From NCBI GenBank assembly GCA_016711825.1, contig JADJSG010000007.1, forward strand, positions 186,001 through 250,000: a stretch of 64,000 nt of DNA, written 5' to 3'. The stretch's first letter is position 1; each line of letters begins with the position of its first letter. Positions 1 through 9,212 of the stretch are shown here, one piece after another. A program made the position numbers and the translations under genes. The DNA comes from Bacteroidota bacterium. GTDB lineage: Bacteria; Bacteroidota; Bacteroidia; Chitinophagales; Chitinophagaceae. The notes beneath the pieces are model-generated. The model made no database searches and was not told the origin of the DNA. It saw only the letters and a list, made by a program, of their open reading frames with translations.

Positions 1-118
1 TAGTCCCGCCACAAGCAATATACTTAAAGGTTTGTAAAGGGATAAACTTAAAAAAATCGAAATAAAAAAACTCAATAAATTGATGAATTGACTTTTTCAA
101 AATAGATAATGAGGAAAG

Positions 119-559
119 TTATTCGAAAGGAGTAAAATGCAATTCTACTGAATTGTCAATTTTTCTAATCCAGAATTGTTTGTTGTATAGTTTTAAAATA
201 TTAAACTCGTTGGTACTATCTATATTACCAGAAAAGTTTTTAGTGGTCAACGCAATTTTGGTATCATGATCATATAAAGTCCAGGTACCTTGCAAATTAC
301 GAGCCTCTAAGGTAATAGGATTTACAATGGTAATGATATATTTACCATCACGATACATATAATGTTTTTGCTTAGCCCATAAAGGATCTAATGATACTTC
401 GGTACCATCTACAGTAGCGCTTTCTATTCTCCAGTTATTGGTTACTCTCGCTTTTTTTGTTCTCAAACTCACATTCGGTCCTTCTTCATACTTTCTGCAT
501 GAAGACACAGCAACAGATACAACCAATATTACAATAAATAATTGAACGATGTTTTTCAT
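119..559 (-). CDS. Small lipocalin-like lipoprotein
   Basis: Small exported lipoprotein of unknown function, 146 aa. Residues 1-20 are a type II signal peptide with lipobox VSSC and the lipidated Cys at position 21, so the mature protein should be membrane anchored. The rest is beta-rich; two spaced strands (NNWRIESATVDG near residue 42 and GTWTLYDHDTKIAL near 91) resemble the lipocalin-like lipoproteins common in Bacteroidota, but no specific ligand can be named. It lies 73 bp downstream of the biotin carboxylase gene on the same strand and could be read from it. No clear -7 box precedes it. Confident as a gene and lipoprotein, weak on fold. Confidence 0.8.
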   Translation of the reverse strand: MKNIVQLFIVILVVSVAVSSCRKYEEGPNVSLRTKKARVTNNWRIESATVDGTEVSLDPLWAKQKHYMYRDGKYIITIVNPITLEARNLQGTWTLYDHDTKIALTTKNFSGNIDSTNEFNILKLYNKQFWIRKIDNSVELHFTPFE

Positions 560-632
560 ATTCTATCTTAAATCAAAGCACTAAGGTAAACAAATTTTTT
601 ATAACTATATATATATTCAATAAAAAATTGAA

Positions 633-2111
633 TTAATGCTGTAATCTGCGTAATTTCCAATTACTTTTTGGGGTCATCAGGGTTTTAGGCGGGGTTGTTT
701 TTTCAATAAAAATTCCTACTGCTATACCTGCAACTTTTTCTAATTCATCCTGTGTAGTGACTTCCAATAAGGCAGGTTGAAAATATTTTGGAATAAAACC
801 TGTATCAAATTTGCCTTGTACAAAGGCTTCTTGTTGAATGGCCCATTTTCCAAAGGGCAAGGTTGTTTCAATACCATTGATTCTAAAATGATCAATAGCA
901 TTGCTTAATCGTGCAATGGCTTCTTGACGGTTACTACCCCAAGCTATGAGTTTGCCAATCATAGGGTCATAATAGATAGGTATAGACATCCCTTCTTCAT
1001 AGCCATCATCTATACGAATGCCTTCACCCACAGGACGTTTGTAGATATCTAAACTACCCGTGTCGGGCATAAAATTATTTAAAGGATCTTCAGCACAAAT
1101 GCGTAATTCAATGGCATGACCATTTATCTGTAAATCTTGTTGGCTGAAAGCAAGCACTTCTCCCCTTGCCACGTTAATTTGTTGTTCTACCAAATCAATA
1201 CCTGTAATCATTTCACTTACACAATGTTCAACTTGCAAACGGGTATTCATTTCAAGAAAATAAAAGTTGAGATCTTCGTCTACTAAAAACTCAACTGTAC
1301 CAGCACCATGATAATCGCAGCTACGTGCTACGTTGACGGCACTTTCACCCATGGCTTTTCTAATGTCTTCGGTAAGGCATGATGAGGGTGCTTCTTCAAT
1401 GAGCTTTTGATGACGACGTTGAATAGAACATTCACGTTCAAAAAGATACACATAATTGCCATGCGTATCACCTAACAACTGTATTTCGATATGTTTGGGA
1501 GAAGCCACATACTTTTCAATAAATACGCTATCATCGTTAAATGAATTGAGTGCTTCGCTCTTGGCCATTTGCAATTGCTCGGCTAACTCAGCAAATTCAT
1601 TTACCACACGCATTCCCTTACCTCCACCACCAGCACTTGCTTTAATCAGTAAAGGAAAACCGGTTTGTTTAGCAATTTCTTCGGCTTCTTCAATATTTAA
1701 AATGGGTTTATCGGTACCCGGAACCATTGGTACATTAAACTTTTTTGCGGCTTGTTTGGCTGCTATTTTACTCCCCATCATTTGAATGGAATTGGCCGTT
1801 GGTCCTATAAAAATAATACCAGCATCAACACAGGATTGACTAAACTGGGCATTTTCGCTTAAAAATCCATAACCAGGATGTATGGCATCGGCACCACATT
1901 GAAGTGCAACCGCAATAATTTTATCTGCCAATAAATAGGATTGTGAAGACAATGCGGGTCCTATACAATAACTTTCATCTGCCATTGCCACAAAAGGCAT
2001 TTGAGCATCAGCTTCACTATACACTGCCACGGTTTGAATACCCATTTTTTTTGCGGTACGCATCACGCGCAATGCAATTTCACCCCTGTTTGCTATTAAT
2101 ATTTTGTTCAT
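633..2111 (-). CDS. accC: Acyl-CoA carboxylase, biotin carboxylase subunit
   Basis: ATP-dependent carboxylation of the biotin cofactor of an acetyl-, propionyl- or methylcrotonyl-CoA carboxylase (cytoplasm). N-terminal Rossmann-like domain opens with MNKILIANRGEIALRV. The ATP-grasp glycine loop GGGGKGMR is at 161-168, ERECSIQRRHQK at 226-237 and the catalytic EMNTRLQVEH at 287-296. The 492-aa length is slightly longer than E. coli AccC (about 450), and the extra C-terminal 40-50 residues contain no biotinyl (MKM) domain, so it needs a separate biotin carrier. No carrier or carboxyltransferase gene is adjacent; partners must lie elsewhere. The substrate is therefore undecided. TATATTCG on the minus strand (2130-2137) is a weak -7 candidate. 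Confidence 0.92.
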   Translation of the reverse strand: MNKILIANRGEIALRVMRTAKKMGIQTVAVYSEADAQMPFVAMADESYCIGPALSSQSYLLADKIIAVALQCGADAIHPGYGFLSENAQFSQSCVDAGIIFIGPTANSIQMMGSKIAAKQAAKKFNVPMVPGTDKPILNIEEAEEIAKQTGFPLLIKASAGGGGKGMRVVNEFAELAEQLQMAKSEALNSFNDDSVFIEKYVASPKHIEIQLLGDTHGNYVYLFERECSIQRRHQKLIEEAPSSCLTEDIRKAMGESAVNVARSCDYHGAGTVEFLVDEDLNFYFLEMNTRLQVEHCVSEMITGIDLVEQQINVARGEVLAFSQQDLQINGHAIELRICAEDPLNNFMPDTGSLDIYKRPVGEGIRIDDGYEEGMSIPIYYDPMIGKLIAWGSNRQEAIARLSNAIDHFRINGIETTLPFGKWAIQQEAFVQGKFDTGFIPKYFQPALLEVTTQDELEKVAGIAVGIFIEKTTPPKTLMTPKSNWKLRRLQH

Positions 2112-2601
2112 GTACCTTAATATAAAAAGCGAATATAATGTTTAATGATTAAAATAAAATAATACAAAATGCATTTATTAATTCCCTGGGAAATTATTGG
2201 CTAAATGCCTTTACACATTGATTTTCAGCGTATCATTGACCCACAATGAATAATGCATTCGTCAAATATTAATACAGAATCGTAAACATTAGTTAATAAA
2301 GCTATTCTCTTACCAAAGTGAAATAAAGAAATAGCCTATGAACTTTTCACAGAATACCGTTAAACATGATTTCAATCGGTATTGACCACTATACGATTGA
2401 TAAAATATTGGCATATTATATAAATCATCAAGGTATTAACTACAAAAAGATACTTAACTTATAATGATTTATCACCTCTTAAAATCTTTTACAAAGCACA
2501 GGAAGCTTTTAATGAACATTTATACTGAAATTTAACCTCTCATAAAATTTTAACAAGATTATTTAAATCGGAATACTACTTTTATATTTCAAAAAATAAA
2601 C
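2112..2601. other. Intergenic region between divergent genes, no gene seen
   Basis: 490 bp of AT-rich sequence between divergent accC and the LolA-like gene. No coding frame, tRNA or terminator is convincing. Near the right end TATATTTC (2583-2590) is one base off the TAnnTTTG -7 box and ends 11 bases before the ATG at 2602; no TTG sits at the expected spacing. Confidence 0.5.
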
Positions 2602-3303
2602 ATGAAAAAAATATTCTTATCTCTCTTGACCTTATTGACATTACAAACTGCCTTTGGACAGTCAGCCGACGAAATTGTGAACAAACATATTGAGGCGATT
2701 GGTGGTGCTGATAACTGGAAAAAAATGAATTCCTTAGTCATGGAAGCTACTATGAAAGCCCAGGGTGCTGAAATCAAACTAACAAGAACCCACATCCACA
2801 ATAAAGCCATGCGTATGGATATCGCTGTGATGGGTATGAATGGTTATCAAATATTAACCGACAAAGCGGGTTGGAGTTATATGCCATTTCAAGGTCAAAC
2901 TAAAGCCGAACCTATGACAGCTGATGATATCAAAACATCACAAGACCAACTTTCAATCTTAGATGAATTTATTACCTATAAAGATTTAGGCAAAAAATTA
3001 GACTTTATTGGAAAAGAAGACCTTGAAGGTACTGAATGTTTTAAACTTAAACTTACAGACAAAGATGGTCAGGAAGTTACTTTTTGGATTGACCCTGCAA
3101 GCTATTTTACTTTAAAACAATCGCAAAAAATAAAAGCCAATGGCAAAGAAATGGAATCTGTAACGACCTTTAGCAATTACAAAAAAACTGAAGAAGGAAT
3201 CGTTTATCCATTTACGGTAAGTGCCGATTGGGGGGAATCAGAAATCACTAAACTGACTTTCAATAGCAAAATTGATGAGTCATTGTTTAAACCTTCAAAC
3301 TAA
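2602..3303 (+). CDS. Exported LolA-like (outer-membrane lipoprotein sorting type) protein
   Basis: Secreted or periplasmic protein of 233 aa. A signal peptide (MKKIFLSLLTLLTLQTAFGQ) ends at a typical Bacteroidota FGQ/S cleavage site. The mature part begins ADEIVNKHIEAIGGADNWKK, the usual opening of Bacteroidota proteins annotated as outer membrane lipoprotein-sorting protein. It then shows long beta strands with the ECFKLKLTDKDG and VTFWIDPASYF pattern, as in the LolA/LolB-like half-barrel fold. The role is inferred: these proteins bind lipids or acyl chains, but real LolA function is not shown. It is 69 bp upstream of the Asp-box propeller gene with an intrinsic terminator in between, so the two are probably separate units. 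Confidence 0.8.
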   Translation: MKKIFLSLLTLLTLQTAFGQSADEIVNKHIEAIGGADNWKKMNSLVMEATMKAQGAEIKLTRTHIHNKAMRMDIAVMGMNGYQILTDKAGWSYMPFQGQTKAEPMTADDIKTSQDQLSILDEFITYKDLGKKLDFIGKEDLEGTECFKLKLTDKDGQEVTFWIDPASYFTLKQSQKIKANGKEMESVTTFSNYKKTEEGIVYPFTVSADWGESEITKLTFNSKIDESLFKPSN

Positions 3304-3324
3304 TTATCATCCTATTTCACAATA

Positions 3325-3353
3325 AGGTCTGTTAAAGCAGACCTTTTTCTTTT
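3325..3353 (+). terminator. Rho-independent terminator after the LolA-like gene
   Basis: Perfect 7-bp stem AGGTCTG (3325-3331) / CAGACCT (3338-3344) with a TTAAAG loop followed by a T-rich tract TTTTTCTTTT. It lies 21 bp after the stop at 3303 and 20 bp before the next ATG at 3373. Confidence 0.8.
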
Positions 3354-3372
3354 AAAAAATAAATAAAATAAA

Positions 3373-6372
3373 ATGAAACGAAATCTATCTATTCTTTTGA
3401 TAATGCTGACCACATCATTATTTGCTCAAACGCAAGTAAACTCAGGCATGTTTGGCATGTTAGAAGCCCGGCAAATGGGGCCTGGTACTATGAGTGGCCG
3501 TATTACCTCAATTGTAGGTGTGATGAGTGATCCCAAAATCATCTATGTAGGAACTGCTGGTGGTGGTGTATGGAAATCAAGCAATGCAGGCACTTCCTAT
3601 AAATCTATTTTTGATAAATATTGTCAATCGATTGGTGCCATTGGTATCAGTCCGCAAAAGCCCGCCACCGTGTATGTAGGCACCGGCGAAAGCAATATGC
3701 GTAATTCTGTTTCGATCGGAAATGGTATGTATAAAACCACTGACGGTGGTGACAATTGGAAAGCAATCGGGTTAGACAGCACTGAGCACATTGCAAAAAT
3801 AATTGTACATCCCAGCAATGATCAAATTGTATATGTAGCTGTACCTGGACCATTATGGAGTGACAGTAAACACAGAGGCTTATACAAAACAAGCAACGGT
3901 GGTGAAACCTGGGAAAAAATATTATACCATGATGAAAAAACAGGTTGTGCAGAATTACTGATGGACCCTAAAAATCCAAATATCTTATTTGCATCGATGT
4001 GGCAATTTAGAAGACAACCTTTTAGTTTCAACTCAGGTGGCGAAGGGAGCGGAATGTATAAAAGTACTGATGGTGGCCTTACATGGAAAGAAATTAGCAA
4101 TGGTTTGCCTCCCAAACCTTTTGGACGTATTGCCATGGCTTTGGCCCCAAGTGATAGTCGCAAAATGTGGGCCATTGTAGAAAGTAAAAATACAGGTTTA
4201 TACATTTCAGATGATGGTGGAGAAAGTTGGAAAAACCAAAGTGCTACCATGAATGTATGTGCACGCCCTTTTTATTTTAGTACATTTGAAGTAGATCCTA
4301 AAGACCCTAAAAGAGTGTATCGTCCAGGGTACGAATTTGCCTATTCAGATGATGGCGGTTATTCATTTAGCGGGGCAAGCAGCGATGGAGGATGGGTGCA
4401 TAGCGATATGCATGCCTTGTGGATACATCCTGACAATACCAATATTTTATATTTAGGAACAGATGGCGGCATTTACAAAAGTATCGATAAAGGAATATCA
4501 TGGAGTTTCACCCATAGCTTACCTGTTGGTCAGTTTTATCATGTATCACATGATTTGCAAAAACCCTATAATGTATATGGTGGGTTACAAGACAATGGTA
4601 GCTGGAAGGCACCTTCCGCTGCCCCCGGTGGCATCAATAATGCACATTGGCAACGTGTAGGTGGTGGTGATGGGTTTTGGACTGTTCCTGATATTGATGG
4701 CAAAACAGTGTATGTAGAATATCAGGGTGGCAATATGAGCCGAGTGAATATGACCAATATGAAAAGTGAAGAAATACAACCCAAACAAACCAATAAAGAA
4801 GAGAAACTACGATGGAACTGGAATACACCAATAGTGACTGGTGCAGCGAATCCAAAAAATTTATATACTGGATCGCAATACTTATATAAATCAACCAATC
4901 AAGGTCGCGACTGGACAAGAATTTCTGGCGATTTGACCACCAACAATAAAGCAAAACAACAACAAGATGAAAGTGGTGGATTAAGTGCTGACAATACAAG
5001 TGCCGAAAACCATTGCACCATATTTACCATTGCTGAAAGTCCCCTTGATGCCAATACCATATGGGTTGGTACAGATGATGGTAATTTGCAAGTGACCACG
5101 GATGCAGGCCAAAGCTGGAAAAACATTTCAACGAATTATGCCGTTAGTGGTATACCTGCAGGCACCTGGATAAGCAGTATTGAACCTTCTCATTTTGACA
5201 AAAACACTTTATATGTAACTTTCGAAAATCATATGTATGGCGATCATACAACTTATTTGGGTAAATCAACTGATATGGGAAAAACATGGACCCGTATTCA
5301 ACATACTGAATTTACTGGGTTTGCGCATAAAATTTGTGAAGATCCCATCAACAAAAACCTACTTTTCCTTGGAACAGAAATGGGCTTGTTTGCTACTTTA
5401 GATGGTGGAACTCATTGGTTTAGAATGAAAAACAATATTCCAGAATATGCTTTGGTAAGAGATATTAAAATACATCCTACAACCCACGACTTGATAGTAG
5501 GCACTCATGGTAGAGGCATTTTTATAGTTGATGATATTAGCGCAATGCGAAACCTGACAGCTGAAATATGGAATCAAGAGGTTTACCTGTTTCCAACACC
5601 GCAAATAACACTCAATAATGGACTTTATGGCTGGGGTGGCCCAGAAGTTTCCGGAGGCTGGTATGCAGGCAATCCTTCATCAGTACCAAGTATTGATTAT
5701 TATTTAAAAGATAGGGTCAATACTGGTAAAGTCAGCATTGATATTTATGATGCCAATCAAGTATTGATACAATCAATACCTGGAAGCAAACGAAAAGGTA
5801 TCAATAAAGTGTACTGGAATTTAAGAAGTAACCCACCTAAAGTAGCTGGTGGAAGCACAAAGATAGATGGTGCGGGTTTTACCGCTCCGATGGTATTACC
5901 TGGTAGTTATACTGTGAAATTAAGGGTAAAAGACCAAGAATATGTATCGACCATCCAATGTGTACATGATGATGCAAATAATGATTTAAGCTTAGCTGAC
6001 CGAAAATTAGTGTATAACAAAGCCATGCAGTTGCAAGGATTGTATAATCATTTAAATGTTGACATCGATACCATTCAATATTATAAAACAAAATTAAAAG
6101 CTGACTCAAACAATAAAGCAAACAAAGCGATGTTGGCCGATTTAGAAAAAATCAGGGCAGAATTGATGGCAACTAAGCAAACATCCTTATTTGCAGATGA
6201 AGAAAAACTGCGTGAAAAAGTTTCACAATTGTATGGAAGTTTTTGCAATATGGAAGCCAAACCCAATGAAATACAATTGAAGGCAATTGAGGCATTGGAT
6301 GAGCAATATAAACAACTCAATTTAAAATTAAACCAAACCCTGAACAAACACTTACCTAAGATTAATTTGTAA
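3373..6372 (+). CDS. Secreted Asp-box (BNR/sortilin-like) beta-propeller protein
   Basis: Large exported protein, 999 aa, with signal peptide MKRNLSILLIMLTTSLFAQ. Residues about 30-730 carry many Asp-box repeats of the S.DGG.TW type (for example TTDGGDNWK, TSNGGETWE, STDGGLTWK, SDDGGESWK), the mark of sialidase/VPS10/sortilin-type propellers. Residues about 770-870 look like a FlgD-type Ig domain (GSYTVKLRVKDQEY). The last 120 residues are Lys/Glu-rich helices with coiled-coil character. No T9SS sorting domain is seen, unlike the two other propeller proteins of this window. Proteins of this family are often annotated as glycosyl hydrolase, but no catalytic residues support that; peptide or glycan binding is as likely. 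It follows a terminator, so it needs its own promoter, which I could not identify. Confidence 0.85.
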   Translation: MKRNLSILLIMLTTSLFAQTQVNSGMFGMLEARQMGPGTMSGRITSIVGVMSDPKIIYVGTAGGGVWKSSNAGTSYKSIFDKYCQSIGAIGISPQKPATVYVGTGESNMRNSVSIGNGMYKTTDGGDNWKAIGLDSTEHIAKIIVHPSNDQIVYVAVPGPLWSDSKHRGLYKTSNGGETWEKILYHDEKTGCAELLMDPKNPNILFASMWQFRRQPFSFNSGGEGSGMYKSTDGGLTWKEISNGLPPKPFGRIAMALAPSDSRKMWAIVESKNTGLYISDDGGESWKNQSATMNVCARPFYFSTFEVDPKDPKRVYRPGYEFAYSDDGGYSFSGASSDGGWVHSDMHALWIHPDNTNILYLGTDGGIYKSIDKGISWSFTHSLPVGQFYHVSHDLQKPYNVYGGLQDNGSWKAPSAAPGGINNAHWQRVGGGDGFWTVPDIDGKTVYVEYQGGNMSRVNMTNMKSEEIQPKQTNKEEKLRWNWNTPIVTGAANPKNLYTGSQYLYKSTNQGRDWTRISGDLTTNNKAKQQQDESGGLSADNTSAENHCTIFTIAESPLDANTIWVGTDDGNLQVTTDAGQSWKNISTNYAVSGIPAGTWISSIEPSHFDKNTLYVTFENHMYGDHTTYLGKSTDMGKTWTRIQHTEFTGFAHKICEDPINKNLLFLGTEMGLFATLDGGTHWFRMKNNIPEYALVRDIKIHPTTHDLIVGTHGRGIFIVDDISAMRNLTAEIWNQEVYLFPTPQITLNNGLYGWGGPEVSGGWYAGNPSSVPSIDYYLKDRVNTGKVSIDIYDANQVLIQSIPGSKRKGINKVYWNLRSNPPKVAGGSTKIDGAGFTAPMVLPGSYTVKLRVKDQEYVSTIQCVHDDANNDLSLADRKLVYNKAMQLQGLYNHLNVDIDTIQYYKTKLKADSNNKANKAMLADLEKIRAELMATKQTSLFADEEKLREKVSQLYGSFCNMEAKPNEIQLKAIEALDEQYKQLNLKLNQTLNKHLPKINL

Positions 6373-6915
6373 GGGTTTAATATAGTTTTAAAACGCATTT
6401 ACATTAACACAATTGTGCTAAATTATGCATGCTGTGCTATGAAGTATATACTAATTATTAAGATTAAGTAGTCTAAATTACATTGGTACAATACCTACAA
6501 AAATTACATTTAAGCAATCCTTATTGATCTATTATATAATAAGCTGTTGGTATCCTCTCTCTTCAAAAGTTGCGCCTTTGTAAGCATTATGTTCTTTATA
6601 ACCTTTGGCTATTATTATTTATTAAAATATAATTACTTTAATTTATTTGTTGGATACAAATCGTCTTTAATTGATTTACAACTTAAACGCTCATTATGCT
6701 ATACTTTCAGACAATTAAAATGGAGAAGAACGCAATGCTTATGACATATGGCATTAAGGGTTTTCAGTGTGATAACATAAGCAAATCCTGACTTTACTTC
6801 GGTATTTTTATATAATTGATTTTATAGTATCGTTGGTTTTCGAAGCTTTGAATAAAATGGCATTTTTGAAAAACCACATTTTTTATAAGCCCCATTTGCA
6901 AACACATATAGACAT

Positions 6916-6942
6916 AAAAAAAGTGCTGTCTTTCGACAGCAC
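6916..6942 (-). terminator. Strong minus-strand intrinsic terminator
   Basis: Read on the minus strand: perfect 8-bp stem GTGCTGTC / GACAGCAC closed by a GAAA tetraloop and followed by seven T (plus-strand A run 6916-6922). It lies about 190 bp beyond the stop of the 7130-7438 gene. It could end that transcript or a separate short RNA. Confidence 0.8.
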
Positions 6943-6976
6943 CTGTGATTGAAAAAGTCACATAAATAACCTACTG
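6916..6976 (-). ncRNA. Candidate small RNA of about 60 nt
   Basis: A perfect minus-strand -7 box TACATTTG (plus 6980-6987) lies just upstream of the strong terminator. A transcript starting near 6976 would be about 60 nt, with a short GTGA/TCAC hairpin (6945-6948 with 6958-6961) and then the terminator hairpin. No TTG at -33 spacing is present and no known RNA family is recognised. It may simply be the 3' UTR of the upstream gene. Confidence 0.25.
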
Positions 6977-7129
6977 ATGCAAATGTAAACAAATAATTTA
7001 AATTTTAAAATATAAATATATATTTTTTAAAATATTATTTATAAAAAGTTCATTGATAATTAAAAATTAAAAAACTGATTTCCCGAACATAGCAATATAT
7101 CATATTAATCTAAAAACGAAAAGGTTCCC

Positions 7130-7438
7130 TTATTTCTTTTTCACAAAGAGCAGTTTAAAAGTTTCTCTTTTATTTGATCCAGTTAAATAATAAAATCCTG
7201 GATTAAAATCTTTCCATGAAATGGAAATAATTGTTGGTTTATCATGAATATATGCCACCGACTTATGCAATACTGTACCTTTTTCGTTTGCAAAAGTAAT
7301 TTTATATTGAGCAGCATGGTTTCTGCTGATTTCAAACATGGCAAACTGATTGGTACTATCAGGAATGATGCGTATTTTATTGTCTGCTTTTGAAACAAAA
7401 AAAGAGAACAGCATGAACAATATGCAAAGGTATTTCAT
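7130..7438 (-). CDS. Small secreted protein resembling a free-standing T9SS sorting domain
   Basis: 102-aa exported protein. The start is set at 7438 because MKYLCILFMLFSFFVSKA is a complete signal peptide; an ATG at 7480 would add 14 residues in front of it. Almost the entire mature chain (about 80 aa) reads like a T9SS type A C-terminal domain. It has a beta-strand pair (FAMFEISRNHAAQYKITF), then GTVLHKS, then ISISWKDFNPGFYYLTGS, and the Lys-rich end ETFKLLFVKKK. The usual YPNP entry motif is replaced by RIIPDS. No cargo domain precedes it. It could be a T9SS accessory, a competitor for sortase sites, or a small beta protein that only looks like a sorting domain. It has its own promoter within the end of the upstream cargo gene. 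Confidence 0.75.
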   Translation of the reverse strand: MKYLCILFMLFSFFVSKADNKIRIIPDSTNQFAMFEISRNHAAQYKITFANEKGTVLHKSVAYIHDKPTIISISWKDFNPGFYYLTGSNKRETFKLLFVKKK

Positions 7439-7493
7439 GGTTGGGTTACTAATTTTCAAAAAATGAACGTAGACAGGCATTCATTTTAGGCAC

Positions 7494-7501
7494 CAAATAT
7501 A
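7494..7501 (-). promoter_or_regulatory. -7 box of the small sorting-domain-like gene
   Basis: TATATTTG on the minus strand, perfect match to TAnnTTTG, with TTG 18 bp further upstream (plus-strand CAA 7520-7522), which lies just inside the 3' end of the neighbouring coding region that stops at 7508. Predicted RNA start is near 7490. Confidence 0.5.
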
Positions 7502-7507
7502 GGAAAA

Positions 7508-9094
7508 TTAATTCTTAAGCAATTTAAAACTTTCAGTTTTAATATTGTTGGTAATGAGTAAACTATAGTAACCATTTTGGAACTGTGAAATGGGTATTTG
7601 TACCTGGTTAAAGCCATTGGTAAACGAGTATTCATTTTTATACACCAAACGCCCTGCAAGGTCGTAAATAGCTATATGATAGGTATCATCTGCATTGGTT
7701 TGAAGTGCAACATTGACAACATCAGTGGCAGGATTGGGAAATACATTTGTCTCCTCTTGATTCCCACAAAACACCTGAAGATATGAAACCCTGCTGTAAT
7801 TATATTTTCCATCTAAATCTACAATTTTGAGTCGATACTGATATTTTCCGTTGGGTAAATTTTCATCTAAATAATTGTATTCATGTGTTATGGTAGAAAC
7901 ACCACTTGCTTGTAATCGTGCGATACTTTTAAAACCATAATCCGATTCTGATTTTCTTTCTATGTCGAAATAATCACTGTTTTTTTCTTCCTCTGTTTTC
8001 CAATAAATATTAGGTATACAATTAGGTGCTGTGGTTTCAAAAACAGTCATCACCACTGGTAAAGGGGCATTTAAAAAATCAGGGAATATCATTTGATTAC
8101 AATTTCCTGAAATATACATTGTATCGTACAGGTTGACTGCAATTTTAGAAACCGAATTGTCAGGAATTACTTGTTGAACATCAAAAATTTGATTGCCAGT
8201 AGGACTCATATCATAAAAATTAATCCCACCACCATCTAATCCAAAATGACCAAAATTACGACTCACTTGTTGCACTGTAAATGATCCAGTACCTGTTATA
8301 TTACTGTAATTATCAAAATCATTTGATTGTATAATGCCATTATCCCCATTATAAAACAAGGCATTATTTATAAACTTACAATTGGCAGTATCCCAACCGT
8401 AAATATTTATATACCCATAATTTTCGGTTTGGGGACTATTATTGACAAATGTGTTCTTGCCATAATAACTACATTTATTGGTAAAAAATGCTGTGTTTTG
8501 TATCGTAGTAGAACCTACTACTTTCATAATGCCTGAATTAAATAAAATACCACTCACTGTTAAATGATTGGTGAGATAAATAACGCCTTCATTGGTCAAT
8601 AATGAACCTTCCTGTATATGCATCGCTCCTTTCATTTTCATGACACCTTCATTAAAAACGGTGGTCCCATTGTTGAGATCAAAAGCAGTGTAAAAATCCA
8701 TTTGAGCATCTTTGTGATTATTTATTGCAATGGCATCGGTAAAAATCTGTGCTACATTAAACTGAAACAAGGCGCCCGAATCGTTATTGATTGAAAAACC
8801 CGACCCGATGGTATTTGATGACATTAACTTTACAGTGCCTTTGTTTGAAATCAATCCATTAACGTTCAACATCATACTAGGTTGAAAAACAGCTCCATTT
8901 GCTACCCTAATTTCTGCATTGTAATCTAAATTTAATATCGTACCCGTAAATACACCTGCTTCAATGCATAATACATCGCCACTATTAAGCGTATATGAAT
9001 TAGCGGAGCCATTGTCTGAAAAACTACAGCTATTTTGAGCAGAGGCAATTAAATGTGAGGCAATAAATAAAATGAATAAGGCAAAATGTTTCAT
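7508..9094 (-). CDS. T9SS cargo with beta-helix-like body and type A sorting domain
   Basis: 528-aa secreted protein. The start at 9094 gives the signal peptide MKHFALFILFIASHLIASAQ; an ATG four codons upstream is less natural. Residues about 20-280 are short alternating repeats rich in N, G and hydrophobics (NKGTVKLMSS, NEGVMKMKG, NEGVIYLTNH, NSGIMKVVGS), the pattern of a right-handed parallel beta-helix. Residues about 345-440 form a fibronectin-like domain (ENLPNGKYQYRLKIVDLDG). The last 80 residues are a T9SS type A sorting domain (TNVFPNPATDVVNV, then QNGYYSLLITNN, ending ESFKLLKN). Ligand or enzymatic activity is unknown; no catalytic motif is visible. Expected to be exported by T9SS and attached to or released from the cell surface. 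Confidence 0.85.
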   Translation of the reverse strand: MKHFALFILFIASHLIASAQNSCSFSDNGSANSYTLNSGDVLCIEAGVFTGTILNLDYNAEIRVANGAVFQPSMMLNVNGLISNKGTVKLMSSNTIGSGFSINNDSGALFQFNVAQIFTDAIAINNHKDAQMDFYTAFDLNNGTTVFNEGVMKMKGAMHIQEGSLLTNEGVIYLTNHLTVSGILFNSGIMKVVGSTTIQNTAFFTNKCSYYGKNTFVNNSPQTENYGYINIYGWDTANCKFINNALFYNGDNGIIQSNDFDNYSNITGTGSFTVQQVSRNFGHFGLDGGGINFYDMSPTGNQIFDVQQVIPDNSVSKIAVNLYDTMYISGNCNQMIFPDFLNAPLPVVMTVFETTAPNCIPNIYWKTEEEKNSDYFDIERKSESDYGFKSIARLQASGVSTITHEYNYLDENLPNGKYQYRLKIVDLDGKYNYSRVSYLQVFCGNQEETNVFPNPATDVVNVALQTNADDTYHIAIYDLAGRLVYKNEYSFTNGFNQVQIPISQFQNGYYSLLITNNIKTESFKLLKN

Positions 9095-9212
9095 AAAAAT
9101 TAACATATTTCAGGTAAAATTTATTAAAAATCGTGCCAAAAAAAACTGACATTTCGTAAGTAATTGATATTCAGCCAATTAGCTTTATATTATTTTAAAT
9201 CGTATGGGTGGA

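Larger units (their letters stand above)
6373..7129. other. Long intergenic region, only a possible small RNA
   Basis: 757 bp, AT-rich. A 65-codon open frame (6547-6744, plus strand) has no homology I recognise, no -7 box and poor composition, and is not called. The only structured part is the minus-strand terminator and candidate small RNA at 6916-6987. Confidence 0.5.

Noticed and set aside
6547..6744. 65-codon open frame on the plus strand
   Set aside because: Phe/Tyr/Leu-rich composition typical of translated AT-rich spacer, no -7 box, no recognisable family.
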